From: Pseudomonas azerbaijanoccidentalis
GTDB taxonomy: Bacteria; Pseudomonadota; Gammaproteobacteria; Pseudomonadales; Pseudomonadaceae
Assembly: GCF_019145495.1 (NCBI RefSeq)
Contig: NZ_JAHSTU010000014.1
Location: 1 to 64,000, forward strand
DNA: 64,000 bases
Direction: 5' to 3'
The notes under the pieces were generated by a model. It had not been told where the DNA came from and did no database searches. It saw nothing but the letters and a program-made list of their open reading frames with translations. This document shows positions 42,123-50,349 of the stretch, piece after piece. The translations under genes and the position numbers were made by a program. How positions within the stretch are numbered: position 1 is the first letter of the stretch; each line of letters begins with the position of its first letter.

Positions 42123-42356
42123 ATGACTGAATCAACCGATAAAAGCCGTCGCTTGGCTGACTGGCAAGAGCGCTTAGATGGCCCCGTAGCTGTCGACCAG
42201 TTGGATGCGTGGAATGCAGAGTTGCGCAATGAGGTCGACCAGATGAAAGCCGTGGGCCTGATAGATCCAGAGGAAGCGCACGACCTACGCGAGCTGGCCG
42301 ACGCTGCCTATAGTCACCATGTCGAAGACGCGTTGACCCGCGAACTGAACAGTTAG
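42123..42356 (+). CDS. Small acidic protein (77 aa)
   Basis: First gene after the palindrome at 42080. Helical, acidic (DEAH-like EEAHDLRELADAAYSHH). Not recognised. Confidence 0.55.
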   Translation: MTESTDKSRRLADWQERLDGPVAVDQLDAWNAELRNEVDQMKAVGLIDPEEAHDLRELADAAYSHHVEDALTRELNS

Positions 42357-42367
42357 GAACCGCCGCT

Positions 42368-42643
42368 ATGCCAGATTCTCTACCAAATTGGCGCCGCCTT
42401 GAAACTGGGGGGTATGTCGTGCGCACACAAGCCGGTTTTAACCAGGCGCGCAAGGACTGGTATCAATGCAATGGCTATGACGACTGGAACCCGAATAACG
42501 CCGAGGGCTATCCGACCAAATACCCGTCGGTGGTCCAGTTGCGTTATGAGTTCGGCCCGGATCGTGTCTACGCCACCTGCACGCCGATTAACGACCACAA
42601 GGCCTATCTGGCTGCCCGCCAGGCTGAACTGGCCGACGACTGA
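42368..42643 (+). CDS. Small protein (91 aa)
   Basis: Aromatic-rich soluble protein (GGYVVRTQAGFNQARKDWY, DWNPNNAEGYPTKYPSVVQL). Follows the previous gene by 11 bases. Not recognised. Confidence 0.55.
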   Translation: MPDSLPNWRRLETGGYVVRTQAGFNQARKDWYQCNGYDDWNPNNAEGYPTKYPSVVQLRYEFGPDRVYATCTPINDHKAYLAARQAELADD

Positions 42644-42654
42644 AAGGAGCCCTG

Positions 42655-42843
42655 ATGATGGCCCAAGTGGTGATATTGCCCCTGAGCGATACAACGAATG
42701 ATCACGTCATGCGCCTGACCTGCGATGAGGCCAGGGCGTTGCACTTGCTGCTGTCCAAGTTGACCGTAGACGAAATGGTTGAGAAAGGTCTGAGCCGTGA
42801 GCAGGCCGGTTTGATCTGCGACGTGATTCACGTCTGCTACTGA
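42655..42843 (+). CDS. Small protein (62 aa)
   Basis: ATG 42655 has AAAGGAG just upstream. Short strand (VVILPLS) followed by two helices. One of a run of tiny genes each preceded by a near-identical GAAAGGA-CCC ribosome site. Unknown. Confidence 0.5.
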   Translation: MMAQVVILPLSDTTNDHVMRLTCDEARALHLLLSKLTVDEMVEKGLSREQAGLICDVIHVCY

Positions 42844-42866
42844 GCATAACGAGAAAGGAGCCCCCG

Positions 42867-43121
42867 ATGAGTGATCAAAAATACCCGCTGAACGTGGAGA
42901 GCGTCGGCAGTGACACCTATATCGTGATGAGCCGAGGTCATCACGACCTGGGCGAATTCATGGCCGCCGTGAACAAGGATTATGAAGACTGGAAGCTGCG
43001 CGACCCGGAACACAAATGGTGCAAGACCGTGCCGGATCGCAGCGGCCAGTTGAATTGCCGTTATGTATTCGTTGAGCCGGGCACCCGTGGTGCGTGGCCC
43101 GCGACGTACGCTTGGGAATAA
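42867..43121 (+). CDS. Small protein (84 aa)
   Basis: GAAAGGAG upstream of ATG 42867. Contains DTYIVMSRGHHDLGEFMAAV and a basic Trp-containing middle. Unknown. Confidence 0.55.
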   Translation: MSDQKYPLNVESVGSDTYIVMSRGHHDLGEFMAAVNKDYEDWKLRDPEHKWCKTVPDRSGQLNCRYVFVEPGTRGAWPATYAWE

Positions 43122-43192
43122 CAGAAAGGAACCGCCGCCCTCAAGATCGAGGGTGACCACCCATGCCGGCGCCGCCGGTAGGAGCTGAAGCG

Positions 43193-43408
43193 ATGACCAT
43201 GACTCACCAGTGCAGCCGCTGCGGTTATCAAGGGCGCGTGATCGAGCTGGCCGACCGCTACCTGTGCGAAGACTGCGACGAGCTGTACCAGCGCGAGGAA
43301 CGTGCCGCCGAAATTTGCCCGTCCTGCGGCGCGGAGGGCGTGACCAGTACCGGCGTGTGCTATGCCTGCGAAAACTCGCCCGAAGTCATGCCGCAACCTG
43401 ATTGCTGA
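43193..43408 (+). CDS. Double zinc-ribbon mini-protein (71 aa)
   Basis: Four CxxC pairs (CSRCG, CEDCD, CPSCG, CYAC) give two zinc ribbons in 71 residues, similar to rubredoxin-type or transcription-factor ribbons. ATG 43193 follows AGGAG. It may bind nucleic acid or RNA polymerase; unknown. Confidence 0.65.
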   Translation: MTMTHQCSRCGYQGRVIELADRYLCEDCDELYQREERAAEICPSCGAEGVTSTGVCYACENSPEVMPQPDC

Positions 43409-43429
43409 TAATCGAAAGGAACCCCCGCC

Positions 43430-43660
43430 ATGGGCATCTGGAATATTTCAAACGTACCGCATCACCCCGACACCCGGCTGCGTTTGGCCTGCCAGCGCGA
43501 GGCCCGCAATGGTCGCCATATGGTGTCGGCTTACGACGGCGAGCGCCTGGTATATACGCAGTGTTATGACCACTGGACCTGGCTCGGGCATAACCATGGC
43601 GGCGAGCTGATGCCCGCGTTCATCCGGCACGCTGAGCAGAAGGCCGCCGCAAGCGAGTGA
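43430..43660 (+). CDS. Small His/Trp-rich protein (76 aa)
   Basis: GAAAGGA upstream of ATG 43430. Contains NVPHHPDTRLRLACQREA and YDHWTWLGHNHGGELMPA. Unknown. Confidence 0.5.
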   Translation: MGIWNISNVPHHPDTRLRLACQREARNGRHMVSAYDGERLVYTQCYDHWTWLGHNHGGELMPAFIRHAEQKAAASE

Positions 43661-43733
43661 GTCCGCTGTTACGAGTAACGCCGTTTATGTTCAATCACTC
43701 GCTACTGAGTGCGATCGAATGAGGTAGAGCACC

Positions 43734-43964
43734 ATGGCCAAGCAATTGCCTATTGCGGAGAAGGTCTATCACCCGGCCCGCGATCAAACACATTACGTCG
43801 GTAGGATCGGATACATCACTCTGTGTGGTTGTCAGCAGGGCGACATCGATCAGGCGCTGCCCACGGACGCAATGGTTGATTGCCCGGCCTGTATTGCCCT
43901 TATCCAGTACGTACAGACACACAAGTTCGACGAACCAGGACAGAGCCGATATGGCAAAAATTGA
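43734..43964 (+). CDS. Small cysteine-containing protein (76 aa)
   Basis: Starts KQLPIAEKVYHPARD and has CGC and CPAC, a possible single zinc site. Overlaps the next gene by 14 bases. Unknown. Confidence 0.5.
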   Translation: MAKQLPIAEKVYHPARDQTHYVGRIGYITLCGCQQGDIDQALPTDAMVDCPACIALIQYVQTHKFDEPGQSRYGKN

Positions 43965-44196
43965 AACCGTATATCTGCGCCGCTTCCTTGATCCGGTGAA
44001 TGAAGCCAGCGCAGAGCACCGCAAAGCCATCACCGAGCTGGCCGGGGCAACCCAGCTGTCTGCCAGCCGCCGCAACAAAGTGCTGCGGGCGTGCGCCAAG
44101 GCAGAGGACACCTATAACAGCGCCGTCGGCGAATTGATCGGAGGCCTGAACAAGCTGGTGCAGGATGCTGAAGCCGGAGAGACAGTGCCGGGTTGA
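43951..44196 (+). CDS. Small helical protein (81 aa)
   Basis: ATG 43951 lies in the end of the previous gene. Two long helices (HRKAITELAGATQLSASRR, YNSAVGELIGGLNKLVQDA). Last gene before a strong terminator. Unknown. Confidence 0.55.
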   Translation: MAKIETVYLRRFLDPVNEASAEHRKAITELAGATQLSASRRNKVLRACAKAEDTYNSAVGELIGGLNKLVQDAEAGETVPG

Positions 44197-44216
44197 GATA
44201 GACCGACTTTCTGAAG

Positions 44217-44239
44217 AGCCCGCCGCGTGCGGGCTTTTT
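44217..44239 (+). terminator. Intrinsic terminator
   Basis: AGCCCGC-CGCGT-GCGGGCT with five T residues. It ends the run of tiny early genes. Confidence 0.9.
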
Positions 44240-44281
44240 CATGTCTGGCGATCGAGGGGAGGCAAACAGAAGAAAACATAT

Positions 44282-44320
44282 AAACGCTATTGTGATATGT
44301 TGTCGTTATGTCATTATGTC
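44282..44320 (+). promoter_or_regulatory. Repeated early promoter, copy C
   Basis: AAACGCTATTG box, -35 TTGTGA (44290-44295), 16-base spacer, -10 CATTAT (44312-44317). Identical in layout to copies at 32191 and 40275. It drives the gene at 44352. Confidence 0.7.
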
Positions 44321-44351
44321 TAATATCAAATCAACACGTTCAGAGGCACCC

Positions 44352-45152
44352 ATGACCAGCCAGGCACTACAGCGGCAAGAAATCATTTTCTCTATGGCTC
44401 CCGAAAGCATGGTGCGCGTGCAGGGGTTACTTAAGCGTTGCGGGCACGAGAACCTGAACCTGTTGTTGGCTCGCGGGCTGGCGCTGGTTGAGTTCGTTAT
44501 GGACCAGATCGAAATGGGGCGCGCTGTTGGTAGCGTCATTCTTGGGGAGGAAGGCTTTCTGCCGTTGCGTGAGCGCCCTGAGCTGCTAAAGCCGGGTAAA
44601 TCCACCCCTAGACCTGCATCGAGCACGGACGATCAATTGCAGGGCGGCTCAGGGGCGCAGGTGACGACGATCAACCCCAAGCTGGTGCCTCGGTCACGGG
44701 TGCCAATGGAAACGGTCGCTGAAGAGCGCCTGCCACGCGCACGCAGACTGTTCAAGCATGCTGCCTTTGCCGTGAACGATGATGCCGGGCCTGTCCGATC
44801 GCTTGCGTTTCATCTGGAGCGGTGCGAATCCATGGGACTGGAGCCACCAATTGCCTACAACGGCCATGCCTTACCGGGAGGGTTGCGCTCGTACCACCTG
44901 GAAGAGATTCAGCAAATGATGGACGAAGAGTCGATGGCCACGCACTTCCTACTGTGTGAAGCCACTGAGGTGCTGTCGTTCTTCGGCTACTTCCCGAACA
45001 CCGGCTGGCATCGCATGAATACGCAGACGCGGCAATGGTCGATCGATACCGCCATTCAGAGCGGCGAGCGCTCGCTATTCCCGATGGATCTGGCCGCTGT
45101 GTATCTGCGCCGCCAAGCTAACAGGCCGCCCGAGCAGCCGCCGCAAGCCTGA
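44352..45152 (+). CDS. Unknown protein (266 aa) of the third early operon
   Basis: First gene after promoter copy C. N-terminal 75 residues helical (MVRVQGLLKRCGHENLNLLL, ALVEFVMDQIEMG), a Ser/Pro linker, then a domain with LEEIQQMMDEESMATHFLL and a possible WHRMNTQTRQW loop. Not recognised; perhaps a regulator or replication accessory. Confidence 0.6.
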   Translation: MTSQALQRQEIIFSMAPESMVRVQGLLKRCGHENLNLLLARGLALVEFVMDQIEMGRAVGSVILGEEGFLPLRERPELLKPGKSTPRPASSTDDQLQGGSGAQVTTINPKLVPRSRVPMETVAEERLPRARRLFKHAAFAVNDDAGPVRSLAFHLERCESMGLEPPIAYNGHALPGGLRSYHLEEIQQMMDEESMATHFLLCEATEVLSFFGYFPNTGWHRMNTQTRQWSIDTAIQSGERSLFPMDLAAVYLRRQANRPPEQPPQA

Positions 45153-45285
45153 CCCCCGCATAACTCCCTGACTGACTGCGAACACCTGCAAACCTTGCGG
45201 GTGGCGCTCTCGTGCGCGCCATTACATTGGCTGGCGCAGGTCAGGGGCTGTTCCGTTCCCCGTCCGATCCTCTGGAGGCTGTGAA

Positions 45286-45489
45286 GTGAGCGCGTTTGAA
45301 GTAGTCGATGAAGCCCGTAGTGATTTTGAGTGTGACCACGAAGGCCCGTTTGATCGCAAGAAAGGCCCAATGGGGCGCAATTTGGATGAATACAAAGAGC
45401 CGCAGGTGCAGCGCGATTACATGCTGTGGCTGCGTGCCCGTGCCTCTGTACGGTCCTGCCGTTGCTGTGATGGTGTGGTGGCGCAATGA
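45286..45489 (+). CDS. Small protein with CxxC (67 aa)
   Basis: Starts at GTG 45286 with GGAGG upstream. Acidic N-terminus and a C-terminal CRCC motif. Coupled by ATGA to the nuclease gene. Unknown. Confidence 0.55.
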   Translation: MSAFEVVDEARSDFECDHEGPFDRKKGPMGRNLDEYKEPQVQRDYMLWLRARASVRSCRCCDGVVAQ

Positions 45490-45995
45490 GTAAGCGGATC
45501 TTTAGCGAAGAAGACTTGGCCCGCCTGCCGCCGGCGATGACTGAACGGGCGCTGGGTGGACGTGGCGCTGGCAAGAAGGGTGAGGAACCGGAGCACATGC
45601 GCATGCCTGGTGCGTCGGGCAAGAAGTCGGCAGCCGGCGGCGGGATGAAGGCTATGCAGGCGCTGGGGCGCTTGAAAACGGGCGAGCTGAACAAGACCGA
45701 AGAACTCTACCGGGCGCATCTGGAGAAGCGTCGTATGGCCGGAGAGGTGGCGTGGTACCAGTTTGAGCCGTTCAAGCTGGTTCTGGCCCCGAAAACAACC
45801 TATTCGCCGGACTTCCTTGTACAGCTGGCCAGCGGGCACCTGGAGGTCCACGAGGTGAAGGGCTACTGGATGGAGGATGCGAGACTCAAGATCAAGTTCG
45901 CTGCCGAAAAATTCCCGATATTCAAATTCATAGCCGTCATGAAAGTGGATGAGGGGAAAAATAACGATCCGTCTTGGAAGATGGAGGATTTCTGA
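45486..45995 (+). CDS. DUF1064-family PD-(D/E)xK nuclease-like protein
   Basis: A 169-residue protein. The C-terminal 90 residues contain WYQFEPFKLVLAPKTTYSPDF, then LEVHEVKGYWMEDARLKIK and KFIAVM: Asp of SPDF and Glu-x-Lys of HEVKG form the PD-(D/E)xK triad. The family (DUF1064) is common in phages and may act as a Holliday-junction resolvase or replication nuclease. The N-terminal 60 residues are low-complexity basic. Confidence 0.78.
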   Translation: MSKRIFSEEDLARLPPAMTERALGGRGAGKKGEEPEHMRMPGASGKKSAAGGGMKAMQALGRLKTGELNKTEELYRAHLEKRRMAGEVAWYQFEPFKLVLAPKTTYSPDFLVQLASGHLEVHEVKGYWMEDARLKIKFAAEKFPIFKFIAVMKVDEGKNNDPSWKMEDF

Positions 45996-46264
45996 TGCTG
46001 CTGGACGAAGCAACGAACGAGGCGCACGAGGGTTACATAAATCACGCCATGCTATGCCGTTCATGCCATCCACCAACAAAACGCTATTGTTATGAGGGCG
46101 GCGGTCTGCGCGATCGCTACGAAGCGCACTATCTTATGAGTCTGGACCTGTACGCCCGCCGGGCATTCCTGGCGCAGCTGGAACCCATCGATCCTGTGCG
46201 ATGCGAATCCATAAAAACGCTATTAATAGAGATTCATCAGCGTAATCAGGCTGATCTGTGCTGA
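45995..46264 (+). CDS. Small Cys/His protein (89 aa)
   Basis: TGATG overlap with the nuclease gene. Contains NHAMLCRSCHPPTKRYCYEG, a possible zinc site, then helices. The coding sequence includes two copies of the AAAACGCTATT box (about 46078 and 46212). Unknown function. Confidence 0.55.
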   Translation: MLLDEATNEAHEGYINHAMLCRSCHPPTKRYCYEGGGLRDRYEAHYLMSLDLYARRAFLAQLEPIDPVRCESIKTLLIEIHQRNQADLC

Positions 46265-46532
46265 AACCGGATCAGATGCTGAGCCCTTTATTTTCATGGG
46301 TTTCCTGCGTTGCTACGGGCGCAGCCTGACAGGCGGTAGCATTGAGCCTAACGGATTGGATCCGTGGGGTAATATCGGTAAAAACGCGCTTAATTTCAGA
46401 ATCAGGCCGTCTGAAATAATAGAAAGTTGGCAAAAGCTCCACCGGTCAATGGGAACTTTTTAGGCATTTCGGGGTTGCGATTGGTCCGGGGATACAATTT
46501 AATGGCGCCACTGACCAAAAGGTGACGCCAAA
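46265..46532 (+). promoter_or_regulatory. Control region upstream of the Xre regulator and late genes
   Basis: Holds a perfect dyad ATTTCAGA-N9-TCTGAAAT (46393-46417), a TGGTCCGGGGATA motif (46482-46494) overlapping a -10-like TACAAT (46493-46498), and a near-perfect dyad TGGCGCCAC-N10-GTGACGCCA just before the start at 46533. A regulatory switch region; no gene is visible in it. Confidence 0.6.
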
Positions 46533-47285
46533 TTGTCTGCGAACGGTGATAACGGAGAAGGGATCGCGCTGGTGGAAGGCGAGCAGTTCGATGCTGCGCC
46601 TGCAAACCTGGCCATGTTTGAACCTGATGAGTGCGGGGAGGGCATGAGCCCATCGAGCCGCGCTAAGGACGAAGAGCAGGCCCTGCGCGATGTTGTTGCC
46701 AGTCGCCTTGTGAGAGCCCGCCGGGCCGCTGGCCTCAAAGATTTGGAAGTGGCCAAGCGTCTCGGTCATTCCAATCTGACGATGATCAGCCTCTTCGAAA
46801 ATGGTCACCGATCGCCGAGTCTGAAAAACCTTCAGGTGCTGGCCGATCTCTACGAAGTCACCACCGATTACCTGCTGGGTCGCACTGATGATCTTGGACT
46901 GGCCCCTGAAGAGGGTAATCAGGCCCTGATCACGGGCGTGTTGACGGCAGTTCTTGGCAAATACAACCAGCGTTATCTGGAAGGCTTGGCCCGGGTGACG
47001 GCAATCAGCGTCGAAGGCGCGAGCATGGATCGGGTACTGCTGGGTCGAGTGGCTGAAATCTCCATCGAGCTGAGCGATTCATTGGCGGTCATCCGCAAGC
47101 ATCACGGTTCGGCGTTTGAAGGCCTGCGTGGTGGTGGAAAGTTGGAGCGCCTTATCTCCGAACTGTCGGTGTCAGTGAAAGACCGAATTGCAAGCAAACA
47201 ACGCGAATCTGCCCTTATCGAATTCGATCATCCTGTCTGCACGGTGCAACAGGTGAGTGAAGCTGTACAGCAAGCCCTGTTTTAA
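46533..47285 (+). CDS. Xre-family HTH regulator (250 aa)
   Basis: Residues about 50-115 are a Cro/CI-type HTH (VVASRLVRARRAAGLKDLE, AKRLGHSNLTMISLFENG, PSLKNLQVLADLYEVTTDYL). The remaining 130 residues are helical and unlike the LexA-type protease of SOS-inducible repressors, so induction must use another route. The start is TTG 46533 with AGGTGA upstream; GTG 46572 or ATG 46614 are alternatives. It is either the lysogeny repressor or a late-operon regulator; the dyads just upstream suggest autoregulation. Confidence 0.72.
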   Translation: MSANGDNGEGIALVEGEQFDAAPANLAMFEPDECGEGMSPSSRAKDEEQALRDVVASRLVRARRAAGLKDLEVAKRLGHSNLTMISLFENGHRSPSLKNLQVLADLYEVTTDYLLGRTDDLGLAPEEGNQALITGVLTAVLGKYNQRYLEGLARVTAISVEGASMDRVLLGRVAEISIELSDSLAVIRKHHGSAFEGLRGGGKLERLISELSVSVKDRIASKQRESALIEFDHPVCTVQQVSEAVQQALF

Positions 47286-47632
47286 CACCGGTTTGTAAGT
47301 CAGCCACCCGGCATAGGGTGGCCATGCCGGGCTGTCGTGCGCTAGGTGCTGGGTAAGGGATGCCACACGGTCCCGAGCTTTTGAAGTCTTTCGACAGGGA
47401 GACTTCATCAGGTAGCCGATGTTGGATAACGGTCAAAATTGGGGAAATGGCTCGACACCATTGCAGCGCCCGCCGTGGCGTCCCCTATACGGCATTGGGG
47501 AGCCCGCTTCGGCGGGCTGATCCTTCAAGGATTCTGGCCCGCGGTTGCGGGTTTTTTTGCGCCATGCGTGCAGAAAGTTGCGGTTTTTACGTGGTCGATA
47601 GCCAAGAAACTTTGCATTAAGGTTGCTGACAA
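47286..47632 (+). other. Intergenic region upstream of terminase (two hairpins; possible pac/cos)
   Basis: A 347-base stretch without a convincing gene. It contains the hairpin AGCCCGC-TTCG-GCGGGCT (47501-47518) and a second hairpin ending in a T run (terminator entry). Sites for packaging initiation usually lie near the small terminase gene, so a pac or cos site may be here; no specific signal is identifiable. Confidence 0.4.
47536..47558 (+). terminator. Intrinsic terminator
   Basis: CCCGC-GGTT-GCGGG (47538-47551) followed by seven T residues, just downstream of another stem. It ends the Xre regulator transcript, implying a separate promoter or antitermination for the terminase operon. Confidence 0.8.
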
Positions 47633-48754
47633 GTGGCACGGAAGAAGATCCAGGGTACCGAAGAACAGATCAAGACAGCCGAGGATAAAGAATCCCCGGA
47701 CAATGCTGCTCGACCTGTGTTTACACCCCCTCAAAAGCCGGAAGTTAAGGTGAGAGCCGGTCGCGTTCTAAAAACACCCCCTGCAAAGACGCCGAAAAAA
47801 GCCCCCGCAAAACCCAAGAGGCCCGCCGCGACCAAGCCAGAGGCGGGGTCTACAGCAGCACCAGCGCCGGCCAAACCGCCACGCAAAACCGGTGGGAGTA
47901 CCCGAGTAAAGAAAGCCGTAAAGCTGAACACCAAAGAGCTGGAAGCCTTGCAGGCCGGGAGTCTCCACGATTTGGACGCCCGCCAAGCGAAGTTTGTCGA
48001 CCTTTGGCTGGTCACTCAAAACGGCACTCAGGCGTATCTAGACGCGGGCTACGAGTGCAAATCCGACGCCGTAGCCGCTGCGGCAGCCAGTCGCCTGTTA
48101 AAGAAGGTTAAGGAACATCCCTACACCCTGGCCAAGCGAGCGGAGCTGTTCGCCAAGACTGAGGAAATCACCGGGCGCGTTATTCAGCGCATCTACGGCG
48201 CGGCCATGGCCGACCCCCGTGAACTGGTGGAGTACGTCTACAAGTGCTGCCGGTGCTGCCATGGCAAGGATTTCCGCTACCAGATGACCCCGCGTGAGCT
48301 GGAAGCGAGAAAGGCGCGGCACCAAGAGCTGGTGGCTGAAGCCAAACATATGAAGCGCAAGCCACCGGTGTTCGACGAACTGGGCGGACTGGGCTTTGAC
48401 ACCAATCTGGATCCGCACCCTGACTGCCCTGAGTGTAATGGCAACGGCATCGGTCAGCTCGTGCTCAAGGACACCCGCCACCTATCACCTGGTGCGCTGG
48501 CGCTGTACGGCGGCGTGAAGGAAACCAAGGACGGGCTTGAAATGAAGGTCTACGACGCTCGCCCGTACCTGGAAATGCTGGGGCGGATCTTCAACATGAA
48601 CATCGAGCCCGCACAGCCGCCCGCGGCCCAAGTGGACACAGAGCGACTTAATGAGGCGTATCGCCTCGGCTTGGAGCATACCAGCGCGCAGCGGCAGGCC
48701 ATGGCCGACCGCGCGGCACAGATCCAGGCACTGGATAACGGTGGTAACGCATGA
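47633..48754 (+). CDS. terS: Terminase small subunit with zinc cluster
   Basis: A 373-residue protein from GTG 47633. The first 95 residues are a Lys/Pro/Ala-rich disordered region. Residues about 100-190 match the small-terminase fold (LDARQAKFVDLWLVTQNGTQ, AYLDAGY, AAAAASRLLKK). A CCRCC...CPEC pair further on forms a zinc-binding insert, as in related long small terminases. It recognises packaging sites and recruits the large subunit at 52618. The TTGTCCGGGGATT motif falls in its 5' coding part. Confidence 0.82.
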   Translation: MARKKIQGTEEQIKTAEDKESPDNAARPVFTPPQKPEVKVRAGRVLKTPPAKTPKKAPAKPKRPAATKPEAGSTAAPAPAKPPRKTGGSTRVKKAVKLNTKELEALQAGSLHDLDARQAKFVDLWLVTQNGTQAYLDAGYECKSDAVAAAAASRLLKKVKEHPYTLAKRAELFAKTEEITGRVIQRIYGAAMADPRELVEYVYKCCRCCHGKDFRYQMTPRELEARKARHQELVAEAKHMKRKPPVFDELGGLGFDTNLDPHPDCPECNGNGIGQLVLKDTRHLSPGALALYGGVKETKDGLEMKVYDARPYLEMLGRIFNMNIEPAQPPAAQVDTERLNEAYRLGLEHTSAQRQAMADRAAQIQALDNGGNA

Positions 48755-49041
48755 CGCTTGACGCCGATCGGCAACCATCCCCGCAGAACATCCGTAAGGC
48801 CCGGAAAAACCGGAACCTAAGTGAGAGTGCTGCCGGGGAACTGATTTACGTGAGCCGTGAGTCTTGGCGCCTGTACGAGAAGGGTACGACCAAGATGAAG
48901 TTGGGGCTGTGGGAGCTGTTCCTGTTCAAAACTGGACAGCTCTGGATCAAGCCCATTGTTGAAGTTCGCCCCAAATCCATCCGGGCAGGGCGAGTCGAAA
49001 ATCTGAGGCCGTTCGGGGCCAACACGCTAGGAGCTGACTGA
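48751..49041 (+). CDS. Small HTH DNA-binding protein in the terminase cluster
   Basis: A 96-residue protein with an Xre-like HTH (NIRKARKNRNLSESAAGELI, VSRESWRLYEKG) and a helical tail. Coupled to the small terminase gene by ATGA and to the next gene by TGATG, so co-translated with packaging genes. It could regulate the operon or help pick the packaging site. Confidence 0.65.
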   Translation: MTLDADRQPSPQNIRKARKNRNLSESAAGELIYVSRESWRLYEKGTTKMKLGLWELFLFKTGQLWIKPIVEVRPKSIRAGRVENLRPFGANTLGAD

Positions 49042-50321
49042 TGAGCAACACCGCCAAGGCAAAAGGACAAGGGCAAGCGCACGACATCGATCTGCTGCTG
49101 GCCAGCAATGTCGGAGCGTTCGAGCAGTGGCTGCGCGCGCAGGGGATCACGGTCACGCCGCCGGATAAGGCCAATATCGCCCGCGGTGTGCATTACTGGG
49201 TTGAGCTACAAGGCTGTAAGCCCGTATCCGTCCAGGAAGGCAGTGGCCGTAATGCACGCTACGCACAGACGCACTTCCGACTGCGCCCGCTGCTGAGCCG
49301 CTTCCTGGCGTCCCCAGTGGCCAGCGCTATCAAGGACATCGTACGGCCTACGGCCCCCGGTCAACTGCAAATCGTGGTCAGCGGCCAGCTTCAGGCTCCA
49401 TCCCGCGCCGTCAATGGTGAAGTCCCCGCGCTCCTACAGGCCAACAGAGCCGGGCACCTGCTCAGTGATGCCGATATCGATCGCGCGCTGGCCATCGAAA
49501 GCCCTATTCCGGAAGCCGCTGAGGTAAAGCATGTGTTTGGCGTGCGCGTTGCCGGCGCTGGCCGGAAAGGAATGACCGTAGTCGCCCATATGAAGGTGTA
49601 CGACGCCCCGGATTCGCGCCGCCTGGTGGAAGTGATCGATTACCCTATCTGTTCCGAGCCGGGCGCGCTTCAGTCCCACGCGGAGGCCCTGTTTAAGCGC
49701 GCTGAAGCGCTGCCAAACGCCACGATCCTTGTGGATGTGCTTGATGACGGCCTTGAGCTGTTCCAGAACCTTCAGGCGATCGCAAGCCTATCGGTCGCGC
49801 GGTACGGGTTGACCATGGGCATGATGTTGCCGAAGAGCGGGAGCAGAAAACGCTTCACCAACTTACGGACTGAATGCACCGTTCGGGCTGCTGAGGCGAT
49901 CAAAGGCGGCGAAATGAAGCTGATGCTGCCGATTGACCCCGTTGTCGGCGATCCGTTTGTGCTGTTCGGGTCGAAAACCCCGTATCACATGACGCCGGAT
50001 GCCCGCTTTCAAGTTGCCAAGCCTTCGGAGATTGAGGCAAGCAATCTGCCTACCGCTGATTTGCTTGAGGCCATCTGTCTGGCGTTCCACGGCAACGAAC
50101 TGCCGACCGTCGCAGAGCAGCCGTCGGAGGTCGAGCCTGCTCCTGCTCCTGCTCCTGCTGCGCCAGCCCCAGCCAAGCCTCTGGATCAGTACCTGAGCGA
50201 CCTGCGCGACGACTTCGCAGCTACATGCCCATTGGTGTGGGATCGAGAAGAAAGCATGGCCGCCTTTGCTAATCGCCGATGGGTGTACGCGCAGGCGATG
50301 ATCGACGCACGCCCCCAGTAG
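49041..50321 (+). CDS. Terminase nuclease-domain paralogue, partly degenerate
   Basis: A 426-residue protein whose residues about 160-350 align end to end with the nuclease half of the large terminase at 52618. Matching landmarks are VFGVRVAGAGRKGMTVVAHM (terminase VIVVDVAAGVGRDKTVATHL), VEVIDYPICS (VEVVDVPIYS), ALPNATILVDVLDDG (FPNVTIVIDTNAMG), KRFTNLRTECTVRAAEAIK (KRFINQRAQCTVHATEAIK) and ADLLEAICLAF (PDLFDTICMAF). The first catalytic Asp (D299) is R169 here and the last (D474) is E343; the middle Asp is kept (D232). The N-terminal 150 residues and the C-terminal 60 (an Ala/Pro linker and helix) are unrelated. Probably not an active packaging nuclease; a regulator or decoy is inferred. Confidence 0.8.
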   Translation: MSNTAKAKGQGQAHDIDLLLASNVGAFEQWLRAQGITVTPPDKANIARGVHYWVELQGCKPVSVQEGSGRNARYAQTHFRLRPLLSRFLASPVASAIKDIVRPTAPGQLQIVVSGQLQAPSRAVNGEVPALLQANRAGHLLSDADIDRALAIESPIPEAAEVKHVFGVRVAGAGRKGMTVVAHMKVYDAPDSRRLVEVIDYPICSEPGALQSHAEALFKRAEALPNATILVDVLDDGLELFQNLQAIASLSVARYGLTMGMMLPKSGSRKRFTNLRTECTVRAAEAIKGGEMKLMLPIDPVVGDPFVLFGSKTPYHMTPDARFQVAKPSEIEASNLPTADLLEAICLAFHGNELPTVAEQPSEVEPAPAPAPAAPAPAKPLDQYLSDLRDDFAATCPLVWDREESMAAFANRRWVYAQAMIDARPQ

Positions 50322-50340
50322 TCCGGGGATATTCCCGGAC
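50321..50340. promoter_or_regulatory. GTCCGGG-N6-CCCGGAC dyad with repeated motif
   Basis: Perfect seven-base arms; the left one begins GTCCGGGGATA, the repeated motif. It overlaps the stop codon of the nuclease-like gene and lies just upstream of the zinc-ribbon gene. Confidence 0.55.
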
Positions 50341-50349
50341 CGTACAGCT

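Noticed and set aside
47439..47753. Plus-strand frame of about 104 codons in the gap before terS
   Set aside because: It crosses two hairpins and a terminator T run, overlaps the terS start and has no ribosome site.
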